A stretch of DNA of 64,000 nt from SAR202 cluster bacterium bin22 (GCA_002238505.1 MPMM01000009.1:62001-126000), one strand, 5' to 3'. Positions 51,862 to 60,697 are shown, numbered from the stretch's first letter. The notes: generated by a model not told the origin, from the sequence alone. Numbers and translations are program-made.

Positions 51862-53358
51862 TTGGCTCAGGAATACGACGTAATTGTGGTGGGAGCAGGC
51901 AACGCCGCTCTCAGCGCCGCCATTGCGGCCAGGGAACAGTGCGAGTCCGTGCTGGTGGTGGAGAAGGCCCCCGAATATTTCCGCGGCGGCAATACCTACT
52001 TCACCGGCGGCATCATCCGCTTCGCCTTTGACGGCATCGACGACATCAAGGCCATTATCCCCGACATGTCCGAGACGGAGGAAAACTCCATCGAGGTGGG
52101 CCAGTACACCGAGGACATGTACTACGACGACATGATGCGCGTCACCCACGGCCTTTCCGACCCGGAACTGGCCCAGATCCTGGTCGCCAACTCCCATCCC
52201 ACCATGAAATGGCTGCAGGAGCACGGCGTCCGCTTCGTCCTTTCCTTCGGCCGCCAGGCTTTCCTGGACGGCGACAAGTACCGTTTCTGGGGCGGCCTGG
52301 TGGTAGAAGCGGTAGGCGCCGGCAAGGGCCTGTCCGACCAGCAGTTTGACGTGGCCGACCGCATGGACATCGAGGTCCGTTACTCCACCCAGGGCACCAG
52401 GCTGCTGCAGGACGAAAAGGGTCGTGTCAACGGTCTGCAGGTGCTGGGGCCCGACGGATTTGAAGACATTCACGCCCGTTCGGTGGTCCTGGCCGCCGGC
52501 GGCTTTGAAGCCAACGCGGAGATGCGCTGCCGTTACCTGGGCCCCGGCTGGGAAATGGTCAAGGTTCGCGGCATCCCCTACAACACCGGCGACGGCATCC
52601 GCATGGCTCTGGACGTGGGCGCCCAGTCACACGGTCACTGGAGCAGCTGCCATGCCGTGGCCTGGGACATGAACGCGCCGCCCTTCGGTGACCGTACCAT
52701 CACCGAGCTTTTCCAGAAACACTCCTATCCCTTCGGCATCATCAGCAACATCAACGGCGAGCGGTTCCTGGACGAAGGGTACGACTTCCGAAACTACACC
52801 TACGTCACCTACGGTCGCGCCCTCTTGAGTCAGCCCCAGGGCCTGGCCTTCCAGATATTCGACGACAAGGTCAAGCACCTGCTGCGGGACGAGTACTGGA
52901 TTCCCCAGGTGACCATGGCCCAGGCCAACACCATCGAGGAACTGGCGGCCCGCCTGGACATTGACCCCGAAGGTCTGGCAAATACTGTCAAGGAATACAA
53001 CGCCGCTGTCCGGCAAGACATTCCCTACAACCCCACCATCAAGGACGGCCGCCGCACCGAGGGCCTGGCTCTGGACAAGACCAACTGGGCCGAGACCATC
53101 GACACTCCTCCTTACCTGGGCTTTGCCGTAACCACGGGCATCAGCTTCACCTTCGGTGGCGTCAAGATCAACAACCGGGGCCAGGTCGTAACCAACGCCC
53201 AGGAACCTATCCCCGGCCTGTACGCCGCCGGTGAAATGGTGGGCGGCCTCTTCTACTACAACTACCCCGGCGGTTCCGGCCTATCCGCGGGCATGGTCTT
53301 CGGCAAACTCTCCGGCACCAGCGCCGGCCAGGACGCCAACTTGCTGAAGGATATTTAG
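51862..53358 (+). CDS. FAD-dependent dehydrogenase, TcuA-like (tricarballylate/fumarate reductase type)
   Basis: This 498-residue flavoprotein has the FAD-binding motif DVIVVGAGNAALSAAIAARE at the start and the FAD-binding C-terminal part GLYAAGEMVGGLFYYNYPGGSGLSAGMVFG. The central substrate domain includes NGERFLDEGYDFRNYTYVTYG and MLDVGAQSHGHWS-type segments, here ALDVGAQSHGHWS. The closest family is TcuA, which oxidises tricarballylate to cis-aconitate, but other FAD-linked organic acid or 3-ketosteroid-type dehydrogenases are possible. The TTG start at 51862 has GGAGGTG upstream. No TcuB partner adjoins it. Confidence 0.85.
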   Translation: MAQEYDVIVVGAGNAALSAAIAAREQCESVLVVEKAPEYFRGGNTYFTGGIIRFAFDGIDDIKAIIPDMSETEENSIEVGQYTEDMYYDDMMRVTHGLSDPELAQILVANSHPTMKWLQEHGVRFVLSFGRQAFLDGDKYRFWGGLVVEAVGAGKGLSDQQFDVADRMDIEVRYSTQGTRLLQDEKGRVNGLQVLGPDGFEDIHARSVVLAAGGFEANAEMRCRYLGPGWEMVKVRGIPYNTGDGIRMALDVGAQSHGHWSSCHAVAWDMNAPPFGDRTITELFQKHSYPFGIISNINGERFLDEGYDFRNYTYVTYGRALLSQPQGLAFQIFDDKVKHLLRDEYWIPQVTMAQANTIEELAARLDIDPEGLANTVKEYNAAVRQDIPYNPTIKDGRRTEGLALDKTNWAETIDTPPYLGFAVTTGISFTFGGVKINNRGQVVTNAQEPIPGLYAAGEMVGGLFYYNYPGGSGLSAGMVFGKLSGTSAGQDANLLKDI

Positions 53359-53360
53359 CC

Positions 53361-53390
53361 CAGCCCTTCGACAAGCTCAGGATGAGCGGG
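53361..53390. repeat. REP-like element
   Basis: CAGCCCTTCGACAAGCTCAG lies in this interval and is followed by GATGAGCGG, a variant of the CCCTTCGACAAGCTCAGG core, 2 bp after the TcuA-like gene. Confidence 0.6.
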
Positions 53391-53480
53391 TAAAGTAAAT
53401 ACTACACAGGGCCCCTCTCGCCATTTTCGGCAGTCTGAGGGGCCTCTCTTAACCCGAACGGCCCCGTAAGGATGGACGGC

Positions 53481-54491
53481 ATGATAAATGAGCTCGAAAT
53501 CCACAACTTCAAGTCCATAAAGGACCTGACCCTGCCCTGCAAGCGGTTCAACCTCTTCATCGGCGAACCCAACACCGGCAAATCCAACATTTTGGAAGCG
53601 CTGGGGCTGGTTTCGTTTATTGGGGTCCGCCAGTATGAGCCAGATGCAAGATTGGGCGGGTTTGTTAGGCATGAAAGAACATCCAATCTGTTCTTTGACG
53701 AAGAGGTTGGGGACCCTATTAAGGTTCAGCTTGACGACCTACTTGTTACATTTGGTTATCAACAAGGTCAATACGTCGGGGGGATCGCGTTTAGACAAGG
53801 TTCAACCCTTCATCCAAACGTTACTTTAATTAGTGGAGATGACATTACCATAGGCAGAGTTGAACCCATCTCTTATAATCCCAGAAATGAGATGTTGCCT
53901 GACAGAATCAGATTTTATCGCCTTCCCTCGACAGAACTCCACCGGAGGTCAACTAAGAACTTCTTGGTCCCTCCTTCGGGGGTTAACTTACCTTCTCTGT
54001 TGCTACAAAACCGTGAATTGCGGAACCTAGTAAACTCGCCATTAATGGCGAGTGGTTTACGGTTGGGGCTTCGACCTCAAGAAAACAGGATTGAAGTAAT
54101 TAAACAAGCAGACGACGTAATAATTTCATACCCATACTCCCTTGCATCAGAAACCCTTCAACGTATTACGTTTTACACTGCCGCCATAGAAACAAATGAG
54201 AACGCTGTAATCGTCCTCGAAGAACCAGAGGCCCACTCCTTCCCAGGGGAAACCAAGATACTCGCCGAACAAATAGCCATGGACGAAAATAACAACCAAT
54301 ACTTCATAGTCACCCACAACCCTTATTTCCTTATGCCTTTGCTCAGCAAAGCCCCCAAGGACGATATAGCCATAAACATCGTTTATAGCGAGGACTACCA
54401 GACCAAAGTCAGGCCGCTGGCATCAGAGGAACTGCCTGAGCTGTTTGAAATCAACATATTTGCTAACTTAAAGAGGTACCTGGAAGAATAG
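53481..54491 (+). CDS. AAA-type ATPase (OLD/AAA_15-like), low GC
   Basis: This 336-residue protein starts MINELEIHNFKSIKDLTLP and has Walker A GEPNTGKS (residues 28-35). The ABC-like ATPase end carries Walker B VIVLEEPEAHSFP (about residues 244-256) and the H-loop VTHNPYF. These match the OLD/AAA_15-type ATPases that serve in overcoming-lysogenization-like and several anti-phage systems, without the TOPRIM domain fused. The ATG at 53481 is chosen over 53472 because AAGGA spaces better. The stop overlaps the next start by one base. GC content is clearly below that of the neighbours, which suggests transfer. The function is inferred. Confidence 0.85.
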   Translation: MINELEIHNFKSIKDLTLPCKRFNLFIGEPNTGKSNILEALGLVSFIGVRQYEPDARLGGFVRHERTSNLFFDEEVGDPIKVQLDDLLVTFGYQQGQYVGGIAFRQGSTLHPNVTLISGDDITIGRVEPISYNPRNEMLPDRIRFYRLPSTELHRRSTKNFLVPPSGVNLPSLLLQNRELRNLVNSPLMASGLRLGLRPQENRIEVIKQADDVIISYPYSLASETLQRITFYTAAIETNENAVIVLEEPEAHSFPGETKILAEQIAMDENNNQYFIVTHNPYFLMPLLSKAPKDDIAINIVYSEDYQTKVRPLASEELPELFEINIFANLKRYLEE

Positions 54492-54958
54492 TGCTCTATT
54501 TGGAATGCCTTGCAGACGAAGCCCTGGCCCGCAGTTTAGGCCAGCGAAGGAGAGACTTAAGCCACGAACTCAATAAGGACGAAGTGTTGAAACGTATATT
54601 TGAGGTTTCGGGTTGTTTGGGAATGGTGGACGAAGACCCCAATTCTCCGACACCTGTCCAATTCGGTCGGCTGCTCAAACAGGAGGACTATTCAGAGTGG
54701 GGAATAATTAGCTACTTGAACGGTCGCAGAAATAGCCGTTTGTTGGTACTTTGCCCGACTCTGGAAGGCTGGCTCTTACAATCGGCCCGCAGTTCGGGCA
54801 TCAGACTGGATGATCCTCGATACGGTCTGCCTGTTTCCATCAATTCACTGCACCGAACTATAAATGGCAAGCTGGACAAGTTAGACCTTTTGGTAAACGA
54901 CCTCCTCATCGCCCAATCCCCCCGAATCCTCAAACTCAAAGAACTCCTGACTCACTAG
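54491..54958 (+). CDS. Small TOPRIM-like partner protein, hypothetical
   Basis: This 155-residue protein has an N-terminal Glu in MLYLECLADEALARSLGQRR, an acidic motif GMVDEDPNSP (Asp47 and Asp49), and LVLCPTLEGWLLQSAR, which together look like a minimal TOPRIM or DUF4276-like nuclease fold. I could not confirm it. Translation starts at GTG 54491, overlapping the ATPase stop by one base, and codon use is low in GC like the ATPase, so the two form one cassette. The likely role is as nuclease or effector partner of the ATPase. Confidence 0.6.
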   Translation: MLYLECLADEALARSLGQRRRDLSHELNKDEVLKRIFEVSGCLGMVDEDPNSPTPVQFGRLLKQEDYSEWGIISYLNGRRNSRLLVLCPTLEGWLLQSARSSGIRLDDPRYGLPVSINSLHRTINGKLDKLDLLVNDLLIAQSPRILKLKELLTH

Positions 54959-54971
54959 GAGGCCTCTCCCC

Positions 54972-55811
54972 ATGCCCACCCTCACCGAAATGCAAACCCG
55001 CACCCGCTTGGCCCGGTTTGAGGCCGAGCGGCTGGGCCAATACTTGGGCAGCCTCTCTCCCGAAGGCTGGAACCATCCCACTGCCTGCGACCTTTGGCAG
55101 GTGGCAGACCTGGCGGGCCACATGGTGTGGATTGGGGAGTTCTATGTGAAATTTGTCAGCCGCGCCCTGGCCGGTGACATTACGCCGCCGCCGGGCTCTC
55201 CCAAGGACCCCCGGTACGGCGACCTGCCCCCTGAGGCTTTCTACGACCTGACGGCCCGGGAGTACCGTCAAAGCCTGGGCGATGACCTGCTCCCCGCCTT
55301 CGTCCGCCACTTTGAGGAACTCAACGCCCTCCTGGACTCCATGACTCCCGACGATTACGAGAAGGCCTGCTTCTACCACTCGGGCAACCGGCCCCTTTGG
55401 ACCCTGGCCGACCTCACCATCCAGGAGTTAGCCGTCCACGCGTGGGATATCCAGTCCCATACCGAACCCGGTACGCCCCTGTCTCCGGAAAGCCAGCTTG
55501 TGCTGCTGGATCGAGTGGTACAGCGGCCCCAGCCCGTTCTGACCATCGAAGCCACGGCATCCGGCCCGGCTACCCTCAGGTTCCAGCTTTCCGGAGTATC
55601 GGACCGGGCTTACGACATCATCCTCTCCGCCGACTCCACCAGCATCCAGCCTTCCGGAAACACCCCCGCCAACGCTGCAATTTCCTGCGACACGGAGACC
55701 TTCATCCTGATGCTGTACCGGCGGCTGAACCTGGCCCATATTCTCGCCGGCGGCCGGGGATCCCTGACTGGCGATGAAGCTCTCGCGCAGGACTTTGCCC
55801 GCACCTTCTAA
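54972..55811 (+). CDS. MDMPI-fold protein (maleylpyruvate isomerase-like)
   Basis: This 279-residue protein has an N-terminal DinB-like four-helix bundle with LSPEGWNHPTACDLWQVADLAGHMVWIGEFY, whose His and Asp could form a metal site (LAGHMVW, LAVHAWD). A C-terminal SCP2-like domain ends in FILMLYRRLNLAHILAG. It matches the mycothiol-dependent maleylpyruvate isomerase N-terminal family (TIGR03083), members of which act on mycothiol or bacillithiol adducts or are uncharacterised. A second copy follows at 55871. It begins 14 bp after the ATPase cassette at normal GC. Confidence 0.82.
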   Translation: MPTLTEMQTRTRLARFEAERLGQYLGSLSPEGWNHPTACDLWQVADLAGHMVWIGEFYVKFVSRALAGDITPPPGSPKDPRYGDLPPEAFYDLTAREYRQSLGDDLLPAFVRHFEELNALLDSMTPDDYEKACFYHSGNRPLWTLADLTIQELAVHAWDIQSHTEPGTPLSPESQLVLLDRVVQRPQPVLTIEATASGPATLRFQLSGVSDRAYDIILSADSTSIQPSGNTPANAAISCDTETFILMLYRRLNLAHILAGGRGSLTGDEALAQDFARTF

Positions 55812-55870
55812 CCCCTGCTATCATCTACATCCGGTTCTACCCTGATTAACCCTGATGCAAGGAGGCCCTG

Positions 55871-56707
55871 ATGCAGAGCCCGTCCGACCGAGTGGAAATT
55901 TTGCGGCAAGAGGTGGCAGCCTTCAAAGAGCGACTATCCGCTCTCACCCCCGAGGACTGGGAAAAGTCCAGCGCCTGCGATGGCTGGACGATAGCCGACG
56001 TGGCAGCCCATTTGGCGGGCCAAGCCTTTGCCCTGAACGTCAGCCGGGGCCTGCAGGGGGACTCTTCCCCGCCAGCCGGCGCTGCGCCGGTCACCGAACA
56101 CGACGAGGACCAATTCGCTCGCAACATTTTCCAGCGGGCCTTCAGCACCAGGGACGAGGCCGGCGACCGGCTGCAGGAAATTCTCTTCCAGCGTCTGGAC
56201 GAATCGGTGGATGTCTTTGCCGGGGTTGAAGGGGACCAATGGGACAATCCCTGCTATTGGCCGCCCGGCCCCGAACCGGTACGGACCATGCTCGACATGC
56301 GCATCAGCGAACTGACCATGCATGCCTGGGACATCTGCTCCTGCTTCGACCCCGACTATCGCCTGTCCGATGGCAGCGTGTCGGTGCTGTTGGACACGGT
56401 GAACCGGGCCGCCCGCCGCGCCTTCCGCCCCGACCCCACCATACCCGCTCCCCAGGTTTACCGTTTCAACATAGACCAGCCGGTGGAAACCAGTTTCGAA
56501 CTGGTCATCGCCAACGAAGAGGTAACCCTGCGCCAGGGTTCCGGCGACGACGAGCCCGACGTAACCTTCATTTGCGATGGCGAGACCTACGTAATGGTTA
56601 TGTACGGCCGCCTGACGCCGGACGAAGCGCTGATTTCGGAAAAGATGGACTGGGACGGGAGTGAGCGGCTGGCCCTGGGCTTCGGCGCCCGCTTCCTGGG
56701 CGGCTGA
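55871..56707 (+). CDS. MDMPI-fold protein, second copy
   Basis: This 278-residue paralog of the previous gene has the same order: an N-terminal helical bundle with LTPEDWEKSSACDGWTIADVAAHLAGQAFAL and the metal-site pattern (AHLAGQ, TMHAWDIC), then the C-terminal SCP2-like domain with VTFICDGETYVMVMYGRLTP. The two genes are 59 bp apart and probably arose by tandem duplication. Their substrates are unknown. The start ATG at 55871 follows AAGGAGG. Confidence 0.82.
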   Translation: MQSPSDRVEILRQEVAAFKERLSALTPEDWEKSSACDGWTIADVAAHLAGQAFALNVSRGLQGDSSPPAGAAPVTEHDEDQFARNIFQRAFSTRDEAGDRLQEILFQRLDESVDVFAGVEGDQWDNPCYWPPGPEPVRTMLDMRISELTMHAWDICSCFDPDYRLSDGSVSVLLDTVNRAARRAFRPDPTIPAPQVYRFNIDQPVETSFELVIANEEVTLRQGSGDDEPDVTFICDGETYVMVMYGRLTPDEALISEKMDWDGSERLALGFGARFLGG

Positions 56708-56803
56708 GGCTGCCAGCCGGTCCCGGACTGCGACGCCGGTCGTCTGTCTCCTTTTCGCCGCAAAACGGGAAAGCCCCTCCGGTGCCTCGGCCTGGCTTCC
56801 CTG

Positions 56804-57436
56804 CTAGCCGGCCCCCGCGCCATTGGGCTGGCTTGCTGGCCTTACTCCATACCTGGCGCGCCACACTCGGAACAGTTCCAGCACGGCCAGGGGCCCGAAG
56901 AAGATAACTGCGGGCGCCGGACCATGTTCCACCAGGACCCAGTGGACCAGCACCACCACCGCCGCCAGGTAGGTCAACCGCTGCAGCTGCTTCCAGCGTC
57001 GGCCGAGCAGCCGCGCCGACACCTGGTTGGAGGTTGCAGCTAGGGGTATGAAGACAAAGAAAGCCACCCACCCCAGGACAATCTCCGCCGTTCCCAGGTC
57101 GGCAATCCCTTCCCCAAGGGAATCCAGGGCCAGCACGTACAGGGCGACGTGGACGGCGGCGTAGGAAAAGGCCGCCACGCCCAGGCAACGCCGTCGCTGC
57201 ATCAACCAGCGCAGGAAGGATAGTCGGCGCAGTTGCAGCAACGGGGTGAGCAGCAACGCCACTACCATCAGCAGGGCGGCAATCTGCCCCGCGAATCCGC
57301 GTATCTCCTCCGCCGTCTCCACCAGCGCCCCATCGGCATAGCCGTTCAGCAGGCCAATCAGTATGGGTATGGAGGGGATGGACAGCAAAGCCCAGATGAA
57401 GTATCTGGAGTTAAGGGCTTTCCTGAGTCTGAGCAT
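56804..57436 (-). CDS. MsrQ/YedZ-like heme-binding membrane protein
   Basis: This 210-residue protein has about six transmembrane helices and the ferric-reductase-like pattern: RRCLGVAAFSYAAVHVALYVLALDSLG near residue 82 and LQRLTYLAAVVVLVHWVLVEHGP near residue 150, whose His residues would bind heme. It matches MsrQ, the heme subunit that passes electrons to the periplasmic MsrP methionine sulfoxide reductase. No MsrP gene lies next to it, which is unusual. The gene is convergent with the second MDMPI gene. Confidence 0.8.
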   Translation of the reverse strand: MLRLRKALNSRYFIWALLSIPSIPILIGLLNGYADGALVETAEEIRGFAGQIAALLMVVALLLTPLLQLRRLSFLRWLMQRRRCLGVAAFSYAAVHVALYVLALDSLGEGIADLGTAEIVLGWVAFFVFIPLAATSNQVSARLLGRRWKQLQRLTYLAAVVVLVHWVLVEHGPAPAVIFFGPLAVLELFRVWRARYGVRPASQPNGAGAG

Positions 57437-58299
57437 TTATCTTCCTTTGCCTGGGCATGTTCAGTGGTATTTTCAGTGTCATCCGGTAACCGGTCGGACC
57501 GGCACGGTTGCAAGCGCCCTGCCAGCCCCAGCCGCGATTACCCCATGAGGATAGGAGGCAATTGTTAGGAAATCTTGAAGACACCCCGGCGCAGGCTGGA
57601 CATACCGCCCCAGCGCACGCAGGGCAGAAAGTCTCAGGGCAATCACCTTTTAACTTGTTTGTGTGTTACACAGGACCCTATAGCAAATATTAATGTCGCC
57701 CTGAGCTTGCCGAAGGGCCTGAGATCTATCCTGACTGTCCGGTTGCGGGTCCGAAAGCTGGTTTTCGGAACGGAGTTCAGATTCTTCGACTCCGCTCAGA
57801 GTAGCATTGAACCAGGCCGCAAATGCCCCGGGCCGGGAAGGCTGGGCGACGGCACACTCAAGCTGCCCCCAAGTCGCCCACCCAGGAAAAATGAAAATTC
57901 TGCGTTATTTGTACCCATTTGTGCCCATTTTGTATCTGAGCAAGTGCTCATGCCGGCCAGCAGTGGAGCAGGTTTGGCACTTTTCCCTGCCTCCAATTCA
58001 TAGCTATAAGCGGAACTGCCGAGCCAAAATGGATAATACTGGCGCGGCCGGCAAGGCATCGTTTATTCACTCCCCTAACTGTCTGCTCAACTGTAGCGGG
58101 ACAGTCTCCTGTAACTGCCCACTCTCATAGTAGGCAATGGTTACGCAGTCGGGAAACGGGCGAGTGTCAGTAATTGGGAAGGCCAGGAGGGGCGTACGCA
58201 GAGTGAAAGGGCCTGGCCTGCAAAAAGTCCGTGGCCACGCCCTTGGCATTTCCTCTCTGTGCTAAAATTAGCCCAATTCGGCCCACCTTGGGAGGCAGT
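57437..58299. other. Intergenic region with two REP-like elements, no recognised gene
   Basis: This 863-bp gap contains REP-like elements at 57694-57720 (CGCCCTGAGCTTGCCGAAGG) and 57781-57815 (TTCTTCGACTCCGCTCAGAG). I saw no convincing reading frame or structured RNA in the rest. Confidence 0.6.
57694..57720. repeat. REP-like element
   Basis: CGCCCTGAGCTTGCCGAAGG is a clear variant of the family core. Confidence 0.6.
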
Positions 58300-59292
58300 A
58301 TGAGCGTTGCCATCGGATACGTGCCGGGCGCCTATGGTCAGGGGGGAGACGACCCTAACTTCCTGCGCCGCCTGGTTGAACTGGGCGACAAGTACGGTTA
58401 CGACTCCATCTGGCTTAGCGACCGGATCGTCAGCGACCGCTTCAGCCTCGAGCCCATGGTGGCCCTCTCCATGGTGGCCGCCTGGTCCGAGCGGATGAAG
58501 TTCGGCACCAGCGTCCTGGCCCTGCCGCTGCGCAACCCCGTGGTGCTGGCCAAGCAGATAGCCACCCTGGACTTTCTGTCCCAGGGCCGCTGCTTCCCTG
58601 CCGTGGGCCTGGGCGGCGAGGAGACCGAGGAGTACGAGGCCTGCGGCGTTCCCAAGGAGGACCGCAGCAAGCGTACCGACGAGGCAATCACCCTGATGCG
58701 CCGCCTGTGGGAGGAGGACAATGTCACCCACGAGGGGCAGTTCTTCACCTGCCACAACGTCAGCATCACCCCCAAGACCTGCTTCAAGCCATCGCCGCCG
58801 GTGTGGATTGGCGGCCGCAGTCCCGCCGCCCCCCCCCCCGCGGGGCGCCCCCGCGGCCGGCGGCGGGTGTCGATGGGCGGCCGCAGCCCCGCCGCCGCCC
58901 GCCGCGTGGGTCGCGTCGGAGACGGCTGGCTGGTCTCCGGAGCCACCACCGGAGAGATCAGCCACGGCCGCGACATAGTTTTCGAAACGGCCGATAAGTA
59001 CGAGCGGGAAATCGAAGAGGACCACATCGGCATGCTGCTGGGCTATTACATCTGCCCCGACCGGGACAAGGCCGTTGCCCAGACCCACCAGTTCGTCACC
59101 CGCCACCGGCCCGACGTCAACTTCACCGAATACAGCGCGCTGGGAGACGCCGATGAGGTATGCGAAGTGATCCAGCGCTACGTCGATGCCGGGGCCTCCA
59201 AGTTCGTGGTGCGTCCCCTTTGCGCCGGCGAGGAATCGGTGGAACAACTGGACATCATGGGCGAACAAATCCTGCCCCGCTTCCACAAGTAA
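58300..59292 (+). CDS. LLM class flavin-dependent oxidoreductase with a GC-rich insertion
   Basis: This 330-residue protein has the luciferase-like fold: it starts MSVAIGYVPGAYGQGGDDP, then YGYDSIWLSDRIVSDRF, LSMVAAWSERMKFGTSVLALPLRNPVVLAKQIATLD and GRCFPAVGLGGEETEEYEACGVPKEDRSKRTDEAI. These enzymes use FMN or F420 with flexible substrates. Between about residues 175 and 198 there is a 66-base insertion with a direct repeat of GGCGGCCGCAG..CCCGCCGCC. Without it the sequence reads PPVWIGGRSPAAARRVGRV, as in homologs. The insertion is GC-only and may be a sequencing or assembly artefact. The ATG at 58300 has GGGAGG before it. Confidence 0.85.
   Translation: MSVAIGYVPGAYGQGGDDPNFLRRLVELGDKYGYDSIWLSDRIVSDRFSLEPMVALSMVAAWSERMKFGTSVLALPLRNPVVLAKQIATLDFLSQGRCFPAVGLGGEETEEYEACGVPKEDRSKRTDEAITLMRRLWEEDNVTHEGQFFTCHNVSITPKTCFKPSPPVWIGGRSPAAPPPAGRPRGRRRVSMGGRSPAAARRVGRVGDGWLVSGATTGEISHGRDIVFETADKYEREIEEDHIGMLLGYYICPDRDKAVAQTHQFVTRHRPDVNFTEYSALGDADEVCEVIQRYVDAGASKFVVRPLCAGEESVEQLDIMGEQILPRFHK
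58826..58896. repeat. GC-only insertion with flanking direct repeat
   Basis: The segment between the two copies of the IGGRSPAA/MGGRSPAA coding sequence (58810 and 58876 regions) is almost only G and C, includes a run of C, and is in frame. It is absent from the typical family sequence. Confidence 0.65.
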
Positions 59293-59309
59293 GTCACTCC
59301 ATTTGGTCC

Positions 59310-59382
59310 ACAAAGAGACGCGAAGAACCACGAAGGTTAGAGGACCTTTCCTTCGTGTTGCTTCGCGTCCCTTCGTGGGTAA
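59310..59382. repeat. Dispersed inverted repeat, CACGAAGG family
   Basis: The left arm ACGCGAAGAACCACGAAGG is mirrored by CCTTCGTGTTGCTTCGCGT, giving a long stem with a short central mismatch, and CCTTCGTGGG follows. It separates the oxidoreductase from the MFS gene. Confidence 0.7.
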
Positions 59383-59437
59383 TCAGTAAGACGGCAACCC
59401 TTGCAGCAAACACCGACAGTTAATCGGGGCCCCCAGC

Positions 59438-60661
59438 GTGCCGGCGGCTTGCCGTTACCCCGCCTTCCGCGCCTACTGGTCGGGCCTGCTCTGTGCTGTA
59501 ACCGGCTTTCAAATGTTCCGGGTGGCCCAGAGCTGGCTGGTATATGAACTGACCGGCTCGCCCCTCTACCTGGGTTACGCCCTGGCCGCCAACGCCATCC
59601 CCGGCATTTTCTTCAACCTGGTCGGCGGCGTCTTTGCCGACCGTATGAACAAGCGCCTGCTGGTTCTGTGCACCCAGGGAGTTACCGGCGTCCTCATTCT
59701 CGTAATGGCAGTCATGACCCTGCTGGGGACGATTGAGGTATGGCACGTCCTGGTACTCGCCTTCCTGGTAGGGGCGGTGGAAGCCTTCGACAATCCGGCC
59801 CGACAGGCCTTCTTCCCTCACCTGATTGACCGTTCCGTGATGACCAGCGCGGTCGCCCTGAACTCCAGCATCTGGCAGGGCACCCGCATCACTGCCCCGG
59901 CCATTGCCGGGTTCCTCATAGACTTGGTCAACACGGGTACGGCTCTGCTGGTATCCAGCCTGGGACTCTTCGTAATGGCGGTGGTAATGCTGTTCCTGAG
60001 AGTCCCGCCCATACCCCAGGGCGCGCCGGCCAATCCGGCCCGGGCCATGTGGGAGGGCATGACTTTCATCGGAAAGAACGGCATCTTCGCCTTTCTGATC
60101 GGCATGACCTTCTTTAACAGCTTCTTTGGCATGTCCTACGTGCTGCTGATGCCGGTGTTTGCGGTGGACGTGCTGGATGTGGGCGCCCGGGGTCAGGGCT
60201 TCCTGCTGGGCGCGGGCGGTGTGGGCTCTCTGGCTACCACCGTCTGGCTGGGAGCCAGGGGCGGGTTCCAGCACCGGGGGCTGGCCATCGTTGGAGGCGC
60301 CATTACGTTTGGGTTGGGTGTGATCGCCTTCGGGATAACCTCCCACTTCCTGGGGTGGTACGCCCTGGCGCTGGCGCTGATGCTCATGGTTGGCATCAGC
60401 AACTCCATCTACATGATATCCATCCAGAGTTCGCTGCAAATGCTGGTGCCCGACAACGTGCGGGGAAGGGTAATGGGCTTCTATTCCATGACCTGGAGCA
60501 TCATGCCCCTGGGCGGCCTGCAGGCCGGCGCCCTGGCCAGCGTATCGTGGATTGGCGCCCCCTTCGCCGTGGCCATCGGCGGCGCGGCCGTAGCGCTGTT
60601 CGCCCTGGGTACGGGGACCTTTAACGGGCGGATACGGGAACTGGGAGGGCCGCCACGGTAG
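59438..60661 (+). CDS. Major facilitator superfamily transporter, EntS-like
   Basis: This 407-residue protein has 12 predicted helices and resembles the MFS_3 or EntS-type exporters. It begins with a loop and helix YWSGLLCAVTGFQMFRVAQSW, has motif-A-like GGVFADRMNKRLLVL, the conserved EAFDNPARQAFFPHLIDRSVMTSAVALNS region and a late motif IQSSLQMLVPDNVRGRVMGFYS. The substrate is unknown. The start is GTG at 59438, the only one that keeps the first segment. A repeat lies upstream and a hairpin repeat downstream. Confidence 0.87.
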   Translation: MPAACRYPAFRAYWSGLLCAVTGFQMFRVAQSWLVYELTGSPLYLGYALAANAIPGIFFNLVGGVFADRMNKRLLVLCTQGVTGVLILVMAVMTLLGTIEVWHVLVLAFLVGAVEAFDNPARQAFFPHLIDRSVMTSAVALNSSIWQGTRITAPAIAGFLIDLVNTGTALLVSSLGLFVMAVVMLFLRVPPIPQGAPANPARAMWEGMTFIGKNGIFAFLIGMTFFNSFFGMSYVLLMPVFAVDVLDVGARGQGFLLGAGGVGSLATTVWLGARGGFQHRGLAIVGGAITFGLGVIAFGITSHFLGWYALALALMLMVGISNSIYMISIQSSLQMLVPDNVRGRVMGFYSMTWSIMPLGGLQAGALASVSWIGAPFAVAIGGAAVALFALGTGTFNGRIRELGGPPR

Positions 60662-60697
60662 GGGTGAGCAGGAGGATTGCCGGACCGAATCTGGAAC

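Noticed and set aside
58141-59331. A 396-residue open frame antisense to the LLM oxidoreductase
   Set aside because: It is caused by high GC on the opposite strand and has no family features, while the plus-strand gene is clear.
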